Below the pieces are notes generated by a model. It was not told where the DNA came from. It saw nothing but the letters and a program-made list of their open reading frames with translations, and made no database searches. From Ascaphus truei (taxonomy: Eukaryota; Chordata; Amphibia; Anura; Ascaphidae): 64,000 nucleotides of DNA. Both the position numbers and the translations under genes were made by a program. The DNA lies in contig CM071568.1 in assembly GCA_036426205.1 (NCBI GenBank), positions 224,666,239 to 224,730,238 of the forward strand, in the 5' to 3' direction. The stretch's first letter is position 1; the number at the start of each line of letters is the position of its first letter. Below are positions 48,971-60,320 of this stretch, piece after piece.

Positions 48971-50420
48971 GGCGACCTATGGAAGGCTGCAAAATGGAAC
49001 CTGAAAAGGCGGGAAAAGGGAACAAAGGGCTATAATCACTAAATTAACATTAACCCCTTCCCTCCCGCATCCACCCTAGTGTATGTGTTGGTGCAAACAC
49101 TAGAATGAGACAATACATTTATACAGGGGAATAAACAGTTGGATGGCTGAAGCAAGGCAAAAACACATTACTGGACCCCAGTCCAGTTAACCCCTTGCTT
49201 CCCAGGTGAGAGTAGAGGGTGGCCAAATGGGGTGTAACCCCTTTAACCCCATGCCAAATCCCCTCTCTCATGACAGTTATCTTATTCCCTATTATTGGAT
49301 ACCCCAGAACGTATACTCCATATACATATGTATGGGCTTGATAATATCCATATATTTTATAAAAAGTTGTTCAAGTTTAATGAGACCTCAAGAGTCTCTT
49401 GTTGTTAGGAATATTCTGGAGCCCCAGATTCCATTGAACTTTCAATCCTTATACACCATTGACACTGATTCACACCCGCGCAGCATTCTTGGGGTTCCCC
49501 ACAATTCCATGCTCTTCCACCCAAGCTGACTGCTAGTTCCTCTCCTCCCCAGATACCACCAGCATGGCTGCTTCATGCTGCCTCTACTGCTGACCGATCA
49601 CTCGGCCTACAGTATGACAATCACTTACACTGATTTCTGCAGGCTTCAGCTCAGCATTGCCCTCAAAGGGAAGCGTCATCCTTGGGGGAGTGGTGGGAAT
49701 GGGAGCCCCTGGCAACTTTAAAAGATTTTTTAAATATCCATTGCTCACTTTTATCCCCACCCCCTCCCCCCTCCCCCCTCCCCTCCCCCCTCTTCCCTCT
49801 TCCCTCCCCCCCTCTTCCCTCCTGAGTTCAAAGATCTGGCCGGGTGCAGCCCACTGACCACAACAAGGCCACCAGCCAATCACAGATTGATAACACACAG
49901 TTAATTACCTAACTAAAAAGGGCCATCTGTCGCAGCTAGCCAATGGCCAGCTGACAAAACAGAGGCTAATATTTCACTAGTATTCACCCAGATATGCTGT
50001 TCCTTGGCTGATTGCCAACTACACAGCCATTAAATCTGTGCCCTAAACCTTCCCTTGAATGACTGGCAAAGTGTGGTGCGTGTCTGCATGGAGATGAGGA
50101 GAGGTGGAGTTCTGCCCTGAAGACCAGCTCAAGAGCGAAATGATATATGATCAATCCTACTATTATGAACCTAATATGCAAGTGGAGATAAGCAGGATCG
50201 CTACTTTTTGAACAGAATAGAAAGGACGATCCATGCAGAACTTTGTAAGACCCGAAGCTGATCAGAGGTTTGTGTCTGCCTTGATAACCAGCAGTTTTGA
50301 GGGAAAAGGAGATGTAAGTCCAATACTGAAGATACATAGTGTTCATTGGGTGAGACTGAGTTTATCTTATGAAGTAGGAGAATTAACTACAGATGTCCTG
50401 ATATAACTTATGAGGGGTGC
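48971..50420. other. Spacer with CT-rich tract and element fragment
   Basis: No gene seen. 49755-49825 is a CCCTCCCC tract. 49925-50030 resembles part of the non-coding module at 39470-39530. The sequence to the left of 50421 is the pre-insertion site of the gypsy element. Confidence 0.45.
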
Positions 50421-50881
50421 TGTGACAGGGTAAATAAAAGCCACCAGTTATATGCCTGGAAAATCTATGTCTAGTCTGCAGTGCAGCACTGACTAGGTTA
50501 AACTTCAGCTGGAAACCTCAGGACAATTAGTTGGATCCCAGCTGCCTAATCAAGGTGTGTTAAAACCCAGGTTGTAGACACATGGAGCTTGCTATTGATG
50601 AGAGAGGAGTAAGCTGCTAAAGGGATTCCTGAAAACAAGGTCTGAGTAGCAAAGTAGTGAAACTGTGAACTATCTGTCCCCTGCATAGAAAAAGGGTAGC
50701 TGCATATATATAAACTGTCTGCTAAAGAGAAACTGTTTTGTTTGGTTTGCTGAAGGAAAAGCCATTTTCGTTTGTTGCTGAAAAAGAGCTATTTTTGTTT
50801 TGTGTGCTGTATATTTTTCAAGGCAAAATAAAACAGCCTTGTCAAGAAACCCACGTGTGTAGTTGCATGTACCCTGCAACA
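50421..50881 (+). repeat. 5' LTR of the Gmr1-like element
   Basis: TGTGACAGGG...CCTGCAACA. A TATATATAAA box (about 50704-50714) and AATAAAACA (about 50826) give the usual LTR promoter and poly(A) signals. It differs from the 3' LTR by seven substitutions and no indels. Confidence 0.97.
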
Positions 50882-50959
50882 TATGGTTGTCAAGAAGTGA
50901 GATTTGATTTTTTTTCAAACGTCTCCTGCAGTTAAAGGGCCACACACACACACACAAGA

Positions 50960-52480
50960 ATGGAAGAAATGTTGAAAGCGTTTCTGTGCGAGCAGGCCCG
51001 GCTGCAAGCCGAGAGAGATGAAAGACTACAACCAGCACAGGATGAGCGGATTGCCAAGCTGCTGACCCAATTCCAAGGGTATGCCGGTGCAGAACTGGCC
51101 AGCAGACCCCCGAGACTCCTGAGGAAAATGGCTCCGAATGAGGATCCAGAGGCTTTTTTACTAACATTTGAAAGAGTCGCCGAAGCTCAGGGCGGGGCTG
51201 CAGATCGCTGGGCAACTGCTTTGGCCCCGCTCCTCATAGGTGAAGCCCAGGCCTCATATCAGGGCCTCCCTACAGATCAGGCAATGGACTACCGCCAAGT
51301 AAAAGCCGCCATACTGGATCGCTTAGGTCTGACCCCAGAGACCTACCGGCAGCAGTTCCGGAACATGAAGTACACCGCTAAGATGAGACCCCGGGTCGTC
51401 ACTCAGTGATTATTGGACTTGTGTACGCGCTGGATACAACCCAAGGAGTGCACTAAGGAGGCAATTCTTGAGCAGGTGGTTTTGGAACAATTTCTACAAG
51501 TAATACCTCCTCCCGCACACTCGTGGGTAAAACGCCACACTGCTGAAACCCTAGCTTTGGCGGTCTGACTCGTGGAGAACTTCCTTGGGGCTCTGCAGCA
51601 GGAGAGTGTCCTGGACCCGACTCCACCGGCACATGCGGACGCCCAAAGAGGGAGGTCGGATCAATGGGGAACCTATGGCCCGTCACGGAACCGCCAAGTC
51701 CAAAGGAAGGAGCAGTCGTTCCAGCAAGGACGGAGTCCAAATGCTGGTCCCCGCAGAGACCCTCATCTCCTTCCGGATGTCGGCTCGTCGCAAAGTGAGA
51801 GGAACTTCCGAGGACATCGCCCACAGGACCCACCAGATGCCTGGTCTCCAGTAACCGGTCCAGCGGAGCGCTATCCACAGCCCCCTCCTGCGAGGGAACC
51901 CTCTCCATGTTCTGCCTGCGGAGAACAAGGCCACCGGTATGTGGACTGTCCACTGATGGATTGTTCATTCAGCAGAACCGTCGCCTCGGCTTTTTCTGGG
52001 GAAAATTACAAGCCCTGGCTACTTCCAGCCCTGATTGGGGGAAAAAACGTCCAGGCCTTTGTAGATTCGGGCTCTGGGAAAACTCTGGTCCTCCAGGAAC
52101 TGTTACCGCTCAACGTGTGTTCTTTTGACTCCCCATGAAGCATAGAATGTATACACGGCAATGTAAAACCTTATCCGAAGGCCAAAATCCGGCTACAGGT
52201 AAAAGGTCAGGAGGCTTACCTCGAAGTAGGAGTCGCTCTTTGGCTACCTGCTCCCGTTGTGCTCGGTCGGGACTGGCCTTTCTTTGCAGACCTAATGGCC
52301 CCAGTCTTTCACGAGGAACCTCCTTCTGGGGCTCAGGAGAACCCTGGCAAACTGTTCCCCTTCTCGGCAGACCTTTTTCCCAGTAGACACCGGGTTCAAA
52401 AGACGCGGAAGCAAAGACACTTGGACAAACAGGACTGGTTGCAGAAATCTGGGTCTCAAGGTGACCATTCTAGTAGTTAG
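50960..52480 (+). pseudogene. gag-protease of the Gmr1-like element, three in-frame TGA codons
   Basis: One frame runs from ATG 50960 (just after a CA repeat) to TAG 52478-52480, interrupted only by TGA at 51407, 51567 and 52136. In order are a charged N-terminus (MEEMLKAFLCEQARLQAERD) and a capsid region whose C-terminal part has the SCAN fold pattern (YRQQFRNMKY...; ECTKEAILEQVVLEQFL; HSWVKRHTAET, 51340-51560). A CCHC zinc knuckle (CSACGEQGHRYVDC, 51909-51950) and an aspartic protease (FVDSGSGKTLV, about 52060, then VVLGRDWP, about 52255) follow. No substitutions other than the TGAs are needed to follow the frame. It could make structural proteins and protease if intact. Confidence 0.88.
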
Positions 52481-52492
52481 AGGTCACAAGCC

Positions 52493-55365
52493 CTGGAGAT
52501 TTACCAGACCTGTACCTCCCTGACTTTCGCCAGAAGCAAAGGGAACACCCAGTCCTTGCGAGACAGTATGACAAGGTGGTGAAAATTGATGAACAGATTT
52601 TAGATGTACAGGGGGTGATAGTATTCCCCCATTTTGAGCTATCAAAGGATATCCTATATAGGGTGAATAGGCGGGCACAAACAGGGGAGGTCACCAGACA
52701 GATATTGGTTCCCAAGGCGTTTGTTAAATCTGTGTTCACTCTAGCCCATACTGTCCCTTGGGGTGGTCACCTGGGCAGGGATAAAACATTGGACCGTATT
52801 TCGTCCCGATTCTATTGGCCAGGGATGCATAGTGATATTGCTAAGCTATGTGCAGCATGTCCGGAGTGCCAGCTAACTAGTCCAAAAGGACAAAAACCAG
52901 CCCCTTTGGTTCCTCTACCCTTGGTGTCAGTTCCCTTTGAGAGGATTGGGGTAGACTTGGTAGGACCTCTAGAACCTTCTGCGAAAGGACACAGGTTTAT
53001 CCTTGTAATAGTGGAGTATGCAACAAGATATCCTGAGGCGTTCCCCCTGAGAACAGCAACGGCGAAGCAAGTAGCCAACAAGTTGTTGGAACTGTTCTCA
53101 CGGGTTGGACTTCCCCAGGTTATGTTGACAGACCAAGGTACAAATTTCATGGCTAAACTGATGCAGGATGTCTTAAAGTTACTAGAGGTCAAGTCTGTTC
53201 GGACATCGGTCTACCATCCACAGACTGACGGATTGGTGGAAAGATTTAACCGAACTCTAAAAGGGATGCTGAGGAAATTTGTAGACTCAGAAAAGAGAGC
53301 CTGGGATGAACTTCTCCCTTTTCTGCTGTTTGCAGTGCGGGAAGTTCCCCAGGCCTCCACGGGATTCTCTCCATTTGAATTGCTCTATGGCCGCCAATCG
53401 CGGGGTATCCTAGACCTCCTAAAGAAGTCCTGTGAGGAACAGCAGTCCCCTTCTAAGAATATCCTGCAATATGTTCTAGACCTTAGGAAGCACCTAGATG
53501 TGGTCGGCCATTTTGCCAGGGAGAATCTTAGATCAGCCCAGGACAGTCAGGAGAGACATTACAATCAGAATGCTTGCATGAGAGTGTTTCACCCAGGAGA
53601 CCAGGTGATGTTATCGTTACCCAGTTGCGAGGGTAAAATCCTGGCCAAATGGCAGGGCCCATTTGAAGTACTCCGCCGTACGGGTGATGTGGATTACGAG
53701 ATCGCTCAACCAGGGTCCAGGAAGGGTAAACAAATTTACCATGTGAACTTGCTGAAACCCTGGAAGATGCAGCGGTCTCTATTCATCCACCCGGTGGAGG
53801 AGGAAACGGACTTGGGTCCTCAGCCTCCACGGGAGAACATCGTGAGTGACGATAAAATCCCAATGGGTAAACAGTTGTCCTCTGAACAAAAAGGGGACTT
53901 GTTAGCAATAATTACACAATTCCAGGATGTTTTTTCTGACTTACCAGGACAAACTAACTTAATTTCCCATGCAATCGAGACAGCACCTGGGGTAAAAGTA
54001 CGTTCCCGTCCTTATAGGTTGCCTGAAAGTCGTAGGGCTCTGGTAGAGAAGGAGGTACAAGAAATGTTACACTTAGGAGTGATTGAGGAATCATGCAGTG
54101 AGTGGTGTAGTCCACTAGTTATGGTCCCTAAACCCGATGGGAAGGTAAGATTTTGTGTGGACCTCCGAAAGGTCAAAGCGGTATCCAAGTTTGACGCATA
54201 TCCGATCCAAAGGGTGGACGAATTAATTGACGCCCTTGGTAACGCGGAATATATATCCACATTGGACTTGACAAAAGGATACTGGCAAATACCCTTAGAG
54301 GAAAAGTACAAATGCAAAACAGCCTTTGCCACTCCCATGGGTTTATACCAGTTTGTGACAATGCCATTTGGACTGCATGGAGCCCCAGCCACATTTCAGA
54401 GACTTATGGATAAGGTACTGAGGCCCCATAGGACTTATGCCGCAGCCTACCTAGATGACATTGTCATTTATAGTAAACACTGGTGGGCTCATTTCAATAG
54501 GCTGAAAGCGGTCCTCAAATCTCTAAGAGAGGCAGGGCTCACAGCCAACCCTAAGAAATTTGCCTTGGGTAAAGCGGAAACCAAATATTTAGGGTATGCA
54601 GTGGGAGGTGGAAAAGTAAGGCCACTAGCCGACAAGGTAGCTGCCCTGAAAGAAGTTCCGACCCCCCAAACAAAAACGCAGGTACGCTCTCTGCTGGGTT
54701 TAGCAGGGTACTACCGGCGGTTCATCCCCAACTATTCGGAAGTGGCAGCCCCTTTAACGGACCTCACAAAAAAGTGTGCCCCTACACAAGTGGTGTGGTC
54801 AAGGGATTGTCAGAGAGCCTTTGAGGACATAAAAAGGTGTCTATCAGAGGGTCCCATCCTTAGAAGCTCAGACTTCAACAGCCCTTTTATAGTGCAAACA
54901 GATGCATCAGAGATAGGGTTAGGGGCAGTGTTGTCACAACAGTTTGAGGGAGTTTGAGGGAGTTGAACATCCTATCCTTTTCCTGAGTAGGAAATTGTTC
55001 CCAAGGGAAAAAAATTAGTGATTGAGAAAGAGTGCCTCGCAGTAAAGTGGGCAATCGAGGCTTTGAGGCATTACCTGGCAGGAGTCCATTTTACTTTGGT
55101 GACGGATCATGCTCCACTGAAATGGTTAAATAGCATGAAGGATTCCAATGCTAGATTGACTAGGTGGTATATGGCCCTCCAACCCTTCTCATTTGAGATT
55201 CAGCATAGGCCGGGAAAAGAGAACGCAAATGCTGACTTCTTTTCTAGAGAAGGGGTGGATGGTCGGGCTTCAGCCGTGCGTAGCCCCAGCCACACACTAA
55301 CAGGGGAGGAATGTGACAGGGTAAATAAAAGCCACCAGTTATATGCCTGGAAAACCTATGTCTAG
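52493..55365 (+). pseudogene. pol of the Gmr1-like element: integrase, then RT and RNase H
   Basis: The open stretch 52576-54957 (793 residues) starts with integrase. The zinc finger is H58, H65, C95 and C98. The catalytic triad is D127, D186 and E222, with exactly 35 residues between the last two. A GPF/Y-type module follows (KWQGPFEVL, about 359-367). The reverse transcriptase is downstream: TLDLTKGYWQI (562-572), MPFGLHGAPATF (596-607) and YLDD (625-628). RNase H starts at QTDAS. A 10-bp tandem duplication (about 54940-54959) shifts the frame, and a later 1-base loss (about 55013) restores it. RNase H continues at 55018-55365 (EKECLAVKWAIEALRHYL, VTDHAPLKW, NANADFFSR). The frame differs from gag-PR. 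The first start is not an ATG, so the protein would come from a frameshift or fusion. Confidence 0.9.
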
Positions 55366-55772
55366 TCTGCAGTGCAGCACTGACTAGGTTAAACTTCAGC
55401 TGGGAACTTCAGGACAATTAGTTGGATCCCAGCTGCCTAATCAAGGTGTGTTAAAACCCAGGTTGTAGACACATGGAGCTTGCTGTTGATGAGAGAGGAG
55501 TAAGCTGCTAAAGTGATTCCTGAAAACAAGGTCTGAGTAGCAAAGTAGTGAAACTGTGAACTGTCTGTCCCCTGCATAGAAAAAGGGTAGCTGCATATAT
55601 ATAAACTGTCTGCTAAAGAGAAACTGTTTTGTTCGGTTTGCTGAAGGAAAAGCCATTTTCGTTTGTTGCTGAAAAAGAGCTATTTTTGTTTTGTGTGCTG
55701 TATATTTTTCAAGGCAAAATAAAACAGCCTTGTCAAGAAACCCACGTGTGTAGTTGCATGTACCCTGCAACA
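55312..55772 (+). repeat. 3' LTR of the Gmr1-like element
   Basis: TGTGACAGGG...CCTGCAACA, 461 bp, same length as the 5' LTR, followed by the target duplication GATGC. Confidence 0.97.
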
Positions 55773-56448
55773 GATGCCAATAGGCAACCCATGAGTACTG
55801 AAATAACTATAAAAATCTATGTGCGGAAAGAAAGCCTGAAGTCTTAAAGCTATCGCTTTAATATATGAAGAGCAAATATAGTAACCAAGCCTTATTTTGA
55901 ACTGTTCTGTGCAAATCTCTTTGGATTCAATATGGTTAATGAGTACTAGTGAACATCTGAATTGTATTTTTGGTATATAGAGTTAATTATTTACTTTTCA
56001 TGTCTTTATCATGTCATTCTCTAGCAGTGTTGTTTGCAATCTTATGAGGTGATGTCACTGTTGGTATATGAAATAACTGTATGTGCAAGGATGGAAAAAA
56101 CATTTTAATATTTGATGGTGGTGAGATATTCTCTATTAAAATGTTATATCATGGTATTTTTGTACTGAATCACCTTGAGTGATTACCTAACTCGAGTAAA
56201 CCCAAAACTGCCTAGACCAGGGTTCCAGAAACGTTATCAGTGTTAATAATTGTTAATAATTGTTTGGTGGACAAGCATGGTTAAACTATGTTCATATCTA
56301 TATAATTGTACAGTATGTAGTGATATAAATGTTGCAGAGGTCAGTATTCCTTTGGTGTAATCTATTAAACACTCAAACTGCATCTAAAAAAAATGATGAT
56401 TGCAATTGTCCAAAATGTCTATTAAAACTCAATTATATTTATTTCATC
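55773..56448. other. AT-rich spacer, no gene seen
   Basis: No exon or repeat boundary is recognised. Confidence 0.4.
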
Positions 56449-57561
56449 TGTAGCGCAGTTTCCCCCACCCCCAGGGAGATAGGGTGACTATGGTATGTGT
56501 GGTGCTTTACCTGCGGCTAACAGAAGGTCTGAGCCTCCGCTGCTGGGAGCCTGGGGTGTATCTGAATCGATAATCGGTAGCACCTCCACCTGTACAGGAT
56601 TCTACTATGTGGAATGAACCCGTTACAGGACCCCATGCAACAAAACACACCTTGGTAAGTATAACAGTTTTACTGCACAGATATATTATATACACAACCA
56701 CTCGGTCACGCACGACCGTACCCTCCCACACACTGTATACCTGACACTTGATACACAGTCCCAAAGTACCCAGGGGACTTGAGTGTAAAGTTGGTGCACG
56801 TGGTGAGGTGAGGTACCAGCCGGGTGCCCCAGCACCCGGGCGCGCTGATGAAGTAAGATGGGATCCACGGATCCGGTGACGTTATCCGCGAAGCCTCCGC
56901 CTCTATGGTGGGTGGTGTTCCTCGTGGACGATGCCACCATGCAGATAGTCTCTATCAGTAGAAGGGGTGATCTGATCCCAGACCACTGTAGGCTAGGATG
57001 CTGCCGCGTCCTGGCTGTGTCCCTCTCTATGGTACTACAGGGGCAGTGTCCCTATCTCATGGGCCTGTCCCTGCAGCAACCACAAACTGAGGGGAGTCGG
57101 GGCCTAGCTGGGGCCTAACAGGGGGTCTCTGGCCTAGTGCAGGTGCTACAGACACCTGCACATACAACTTACCCTGACCTTGCCCCAGATCCGACTGGCG
57201 TGCTCCTAGCGCTTGTAATGTATCAATATCTGGTGCAGGGAGAATGCTGCAGCCCTATTGGCTGGTTCGCACCATGTGTTCAGCAGCCCCATTGCCTTCT
57301 GGGGGCTGTAGTTCCACTGCGGGGCTTTTCTGTAATGGTCGCCACTCTGCTGCTAATTCTGCGCATGCGCAACTCCACCGCACATGTGCGACTGTGAGCA
57401 AGATGGCGACGCCCTGCTACGGGAGCCGCCGGTGACTCGGTCGCCCTGCCTGTACCCCTGACAGCCTGCCTCAGCTCCTGAACCTCTCCCGCCAACCTCC
57501 GCTGTCGGTCGCAGCCAGAGGTAAGGGGCGAAAGGGGACCCAAGGGAGAACCCAGGCCACA
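56449..57561 (-). mobile_element. Solo LTR (family B), copy 2
   Basis: Starts TGTAGCGC and ends GGCCACA. The flanks are CATC (56445-56448) and CATA (57562-57565), 3 of 4 identical. It shares TTTCCCCCACCCCC, GGTCTGAGCCTCCGCTGCTG and GGATTCTA with copy 1. The part at 57350-57440 is CpG-rich with GCGCATGCGC and AAGATGGCG. Confidence 0.75.
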
Positions 57562-57905
57562 CATAAAAAAACATTTCACAGTAACCTCTGCTGCTTCACC
57601 AGGGACTTGGAAACATGAAATGGCCATAAGAATTTGGTCTTTTCTCATTGTGCATTTTGATAACACTGGTTAGATTTATATGAACTTTGTTAGCATTCTT
57701 ATGGATTAATTTATCTTTATGAACGGAATCTTACAACTTGAATGGAGGAATGACAGTATATTACTGTAAAATTCTTTGTAATGGATGGAATAAATATAAT
57801 TGAGTTTTTATGGATTGTTTGGATGAGTGCAATTCTCAGTTCTTGAGTACTGGTTTGGATATTTATGTATATGTAAACTATACTCATACTAAGGGTGTAA
57901 TTCTA
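57562..57905. other. AT-rich spacer, no gene seen
   Basis: No feature is recognised. Confidence 0.4.
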
Positions 57906-58628
57906 TGTAACACTGTTTCCTCTCCCCACCCTCTGGGAGGTACACTGCATTACTCTGTTTGTGTGGTACTGAGGCATACCTGTTAGTTCGAGAAGAGCTG
58001 ATTGGCCACGATGGTAAGGGGCAACAGGACAGGCTTTTAGTCTCTTGCATGAGCTTCGATTCTTGGTACATCGCCTCCAGCTTCAGTGGGCTCAGGGAGT
58101 ACCCTAGACTACCCCTCCTGAAGCACTTCCATGCGTACTGACTCTTGTCACAGCAGGGGTATAGTAGAACAGGGATTCTTTATTGTGCATCACTGCAGCT
58201 CTTATTACAGTGGGGGGGGGGGGGGGGGGAGGGTATATCTTCCAGGTTCCAGGATGATAAACAGTGCATGACCCTGATAGTATAGGGTCCCTTGGCTTAA
58301 TCTGATGTTCCCCAGGCCCAGAGACCTGAGGTGGGCAAGATCATCACGCCATGGGAGAGTCTGATAGCCCTCTGCTCAGGAGCTCCTTCTTAGAGGACTG
58401 TTCTTTAGCTCTTCCAGAGCAGGACTGATAAATTTGGATGCCGCTTCATAGAGGAAGCGGAAAAGGCGGTCTATTGGCTATACACAGGCCATGAGTCACC
58501 ACCACCTTCTGCCACTTACAGAGCAGAAATGGGGGGTCTAATGCCAACAGGATTAACCTGTTACTCATGCAGCTAGCAGGAGTTATACAACAGGCAGGAA
58601 AGAAGTGCAGAAGGGGTACCCTGTTACA
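57906..58628 (-). mobile_element. Solo LTR (family A), copy 3
   Basis: Starts TGTAACACTG and ends CCTGTTACA, with a perfect TCTA duplication (57902-57905 and 58629-58632). The left end shares CCCCACCCTCTGGGAG with the LTR at 61017. A G-run lies at 58202-58219. Confidence 0.82.
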
Positions 58629-58675
58629 TCTATATAGACTTAAATGAAGATTTTCCAGCCAAACATGTTGTAAAC

Positions 58676-59075
58676 GAAGAGACAGACGGAGAGACAGACG
58701 GAGAGACAGACAAAGAGACAGACAAAGAGACAGACAGAGAGACAGACAGAGAGACAGACAGATAGACAGACAGATAGACAGACAGATAGACAGACAGAGA
58801 GACAGGACAGAGAGACAGACAGAGAGACAGACAGAGAGACAGACAGAGAGAGAGACAGAGAGACAGACAGAGAGACAGACAGAGAGACAGACACAGAGAC
58901 AGAGAGAGAGACAGACACAGAGACAGAGAGAGAGACTGAGAGAGAGAGAGAGACTGAAAGAGAGACTGAGAGAGAGAGAGTCTGAGAGAGAGAGTCTGAG
59001 AGAAAGAGAGAGACTGAGACTGAGAGAGAGACTGAGAGAGAGAGAGTCTGAGAGAAAGAGAGAGACTGAGACTGT
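58676..59075. repeat. GACA/GAGA microsatellite
   Basis: About 400 bp of AGAGACAGAC, with short GATAGACA stretches at 58760-58795 and GAGACTGA variants to the right. The long Ser/Leu/Cys-rich frames on the minus strand are artefacts. Confidence 0.97.
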
Positions 59076-59772
59076 CTGTAAAAAAAAAAAAAACATCTGC
59101 CTGACGAGAACTATGAAAGAACCACCAGTAAATTCTTTGGAGACCACCAGTGGTCCAGGAACCACGATTTAAGAACCACTGGTCAAGACTGTATTTTTCT
59201 GATGCAGCTTACTCATTCTCGTTGCCTGCTACAGTTTATTTGCTAATCCTTCCTTTTATAGCGTTGAATCTAGAAACATTTTCGTTTTAATGAGTCATGC
59301 CTAGTCTGGCTGCATTTTTTTTTTAATATTCCCTGTTCTGCAGTCAAAGCTATTTAATTAGAAGCCTTATTAATATGCAGGAAGTGATTGTCTGGGGTTT
59401 TAGCTGAGTATTTGCAGCAAAACTTCCCTTATCTGGGAGAAAATTGCCTGGTGTACAAAATATAGCTAATGCAATTACTGCCTAATTTACATCTCGTGTT
59501 GCTGCTGCGGTCACTTTTTTCACAGGCGGTTTTATTTTAGAATCATGTAACATTCTGTGCATTTTTTAAACAGATTAGTATATCTACAATTCTGTCAAAT
59601 AGGAATGTTATTTTTAATATGCTATAGAGTATGGTGAAAACGAAGTAGTTAGGCTTTTTCTTGGAAAAGAATAAATGCTTCTTTAAAAAAATGCAATTTA
59701 TAAAATGAAATATGTAGAATTTTTTAGCCCTCAAATCTAAACCACCCCTCAAAATTTATTTTTTTGTTTACA
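59076..59772. other. AT-rich spacer, no gene seen
   Basis: No exon or repeat boundary is recognised. Confidence 0.4.
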
Positions 59773-60062
59773 GAGAGTAGATATAGGGCTGGCTCTATGT
59801 ATGCGCTATACATACAAGACATTGAGATACAGTAAAGTTAATTATTAATAATAACATAATAATATAATAATATATATTTTTCACTTCACTGAGAGTGGAT
59901 ATCGGGCTGGTTCTGTGTATGCGCTATACAAGACATTGAGATACAGTAGAGTTAATTATTATTAATAATATAAAAATAATATAATAATATATTTTTCGCT
60001 TCACTGAGAGTAGATATACGGCTGGATCTGTGTATGCGCTATACAAGACATTGAGATACAGT
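59773..60062. repeat. Tandem repeat, 115-118 bp unit, about 2.5 copies
   Basis: GAGAGTRGATAT starts units at 59773, 59891 and 60006. Each contains TGTATGCGCTATAC and AAGACATTGAGATACAGT, then an AT-rich TAATAATA part. The third unit is cut short. Confidence 0.9.
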
Positions 60063-60087
60063 TGATAGATCTGGTTGCTTTTTTGCT

Positions 60088-60249
60088 CATAGAAGAAAAT
60101 GTTGAGACAAAGGAGGGCACTCTCGTGGACTCATTCTCATCTTGAGAAAGGTCCAAGACTGGGACCAAAATGTCACTCTAAATAGATGAAATATTTTCGC
60201 AGTGAGGTCCACGAGAGGGCTCTCCTTTGTCGTGACATTTTCTTCTATG
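60088..60249. repeat. Foldback element with a hammerhead-like centre
   Basis: The arms 60088-60135 (CATAGAAGAAAATGT, ACAAAGGAGGGC, CTCGTGGAC) and 60203-60249 are complementary with few mismatches. Between them CTTGAGAAA (60141-60149) and the perfect stem GGTCC/GGACC (60150-60154, 60162-60166) precede AAAATGTCA, resembling the hammerhead-like order seen at three other sites but with a decayed GAAAC box. Confidence 0.7.
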
Positions 60250-60320
60250 TTAGCTGGGGTTTCCCTGCCTGAGAAAAGCACATGAGGCAGTATAACGGGC
60301 AGCATGACTGCTCCTTTACC

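Larger units (their letters stand above)
50421..55772 (+). mobile_element. Ty3/gypsy retrotransposon, Gmr1-like, complete but disabled
   Basis: Two 461-bp LTRs flank a gag-PR and an INT-RT-RH reading region. GGTGC before and GATGC after the element are a 5-bp target duplication with one change. The LTRs differ at 7 of 461 positions (98.5% identical), so insertion is fairly recent. A purine tract (ACAGGGGAGGAA) abuts the 3' LTR. The bases just after the 5' LTR (TATGG..., TGG at 50884) may be the primer-binding site, but I cannot name the tRNA. Domain order and gag type place it in the Gmr1 group of Ty3/gypsy elements. There is no env-like frame. Confidence 0.93.

Noticed and set aside
52135..52386. 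A separate small gene after the protease
   Set aside because: It is an alternative frame. The true protease continues in the gag frame past the TGA at 52136 (LGRDWP motif).
58446..59165. A 239-codon minus-strand frame with CLSV/CLSL repeats
   Set aside because: It is a translation of the GACA/GAGA microsatellite, joined to solo-LTR sequence.
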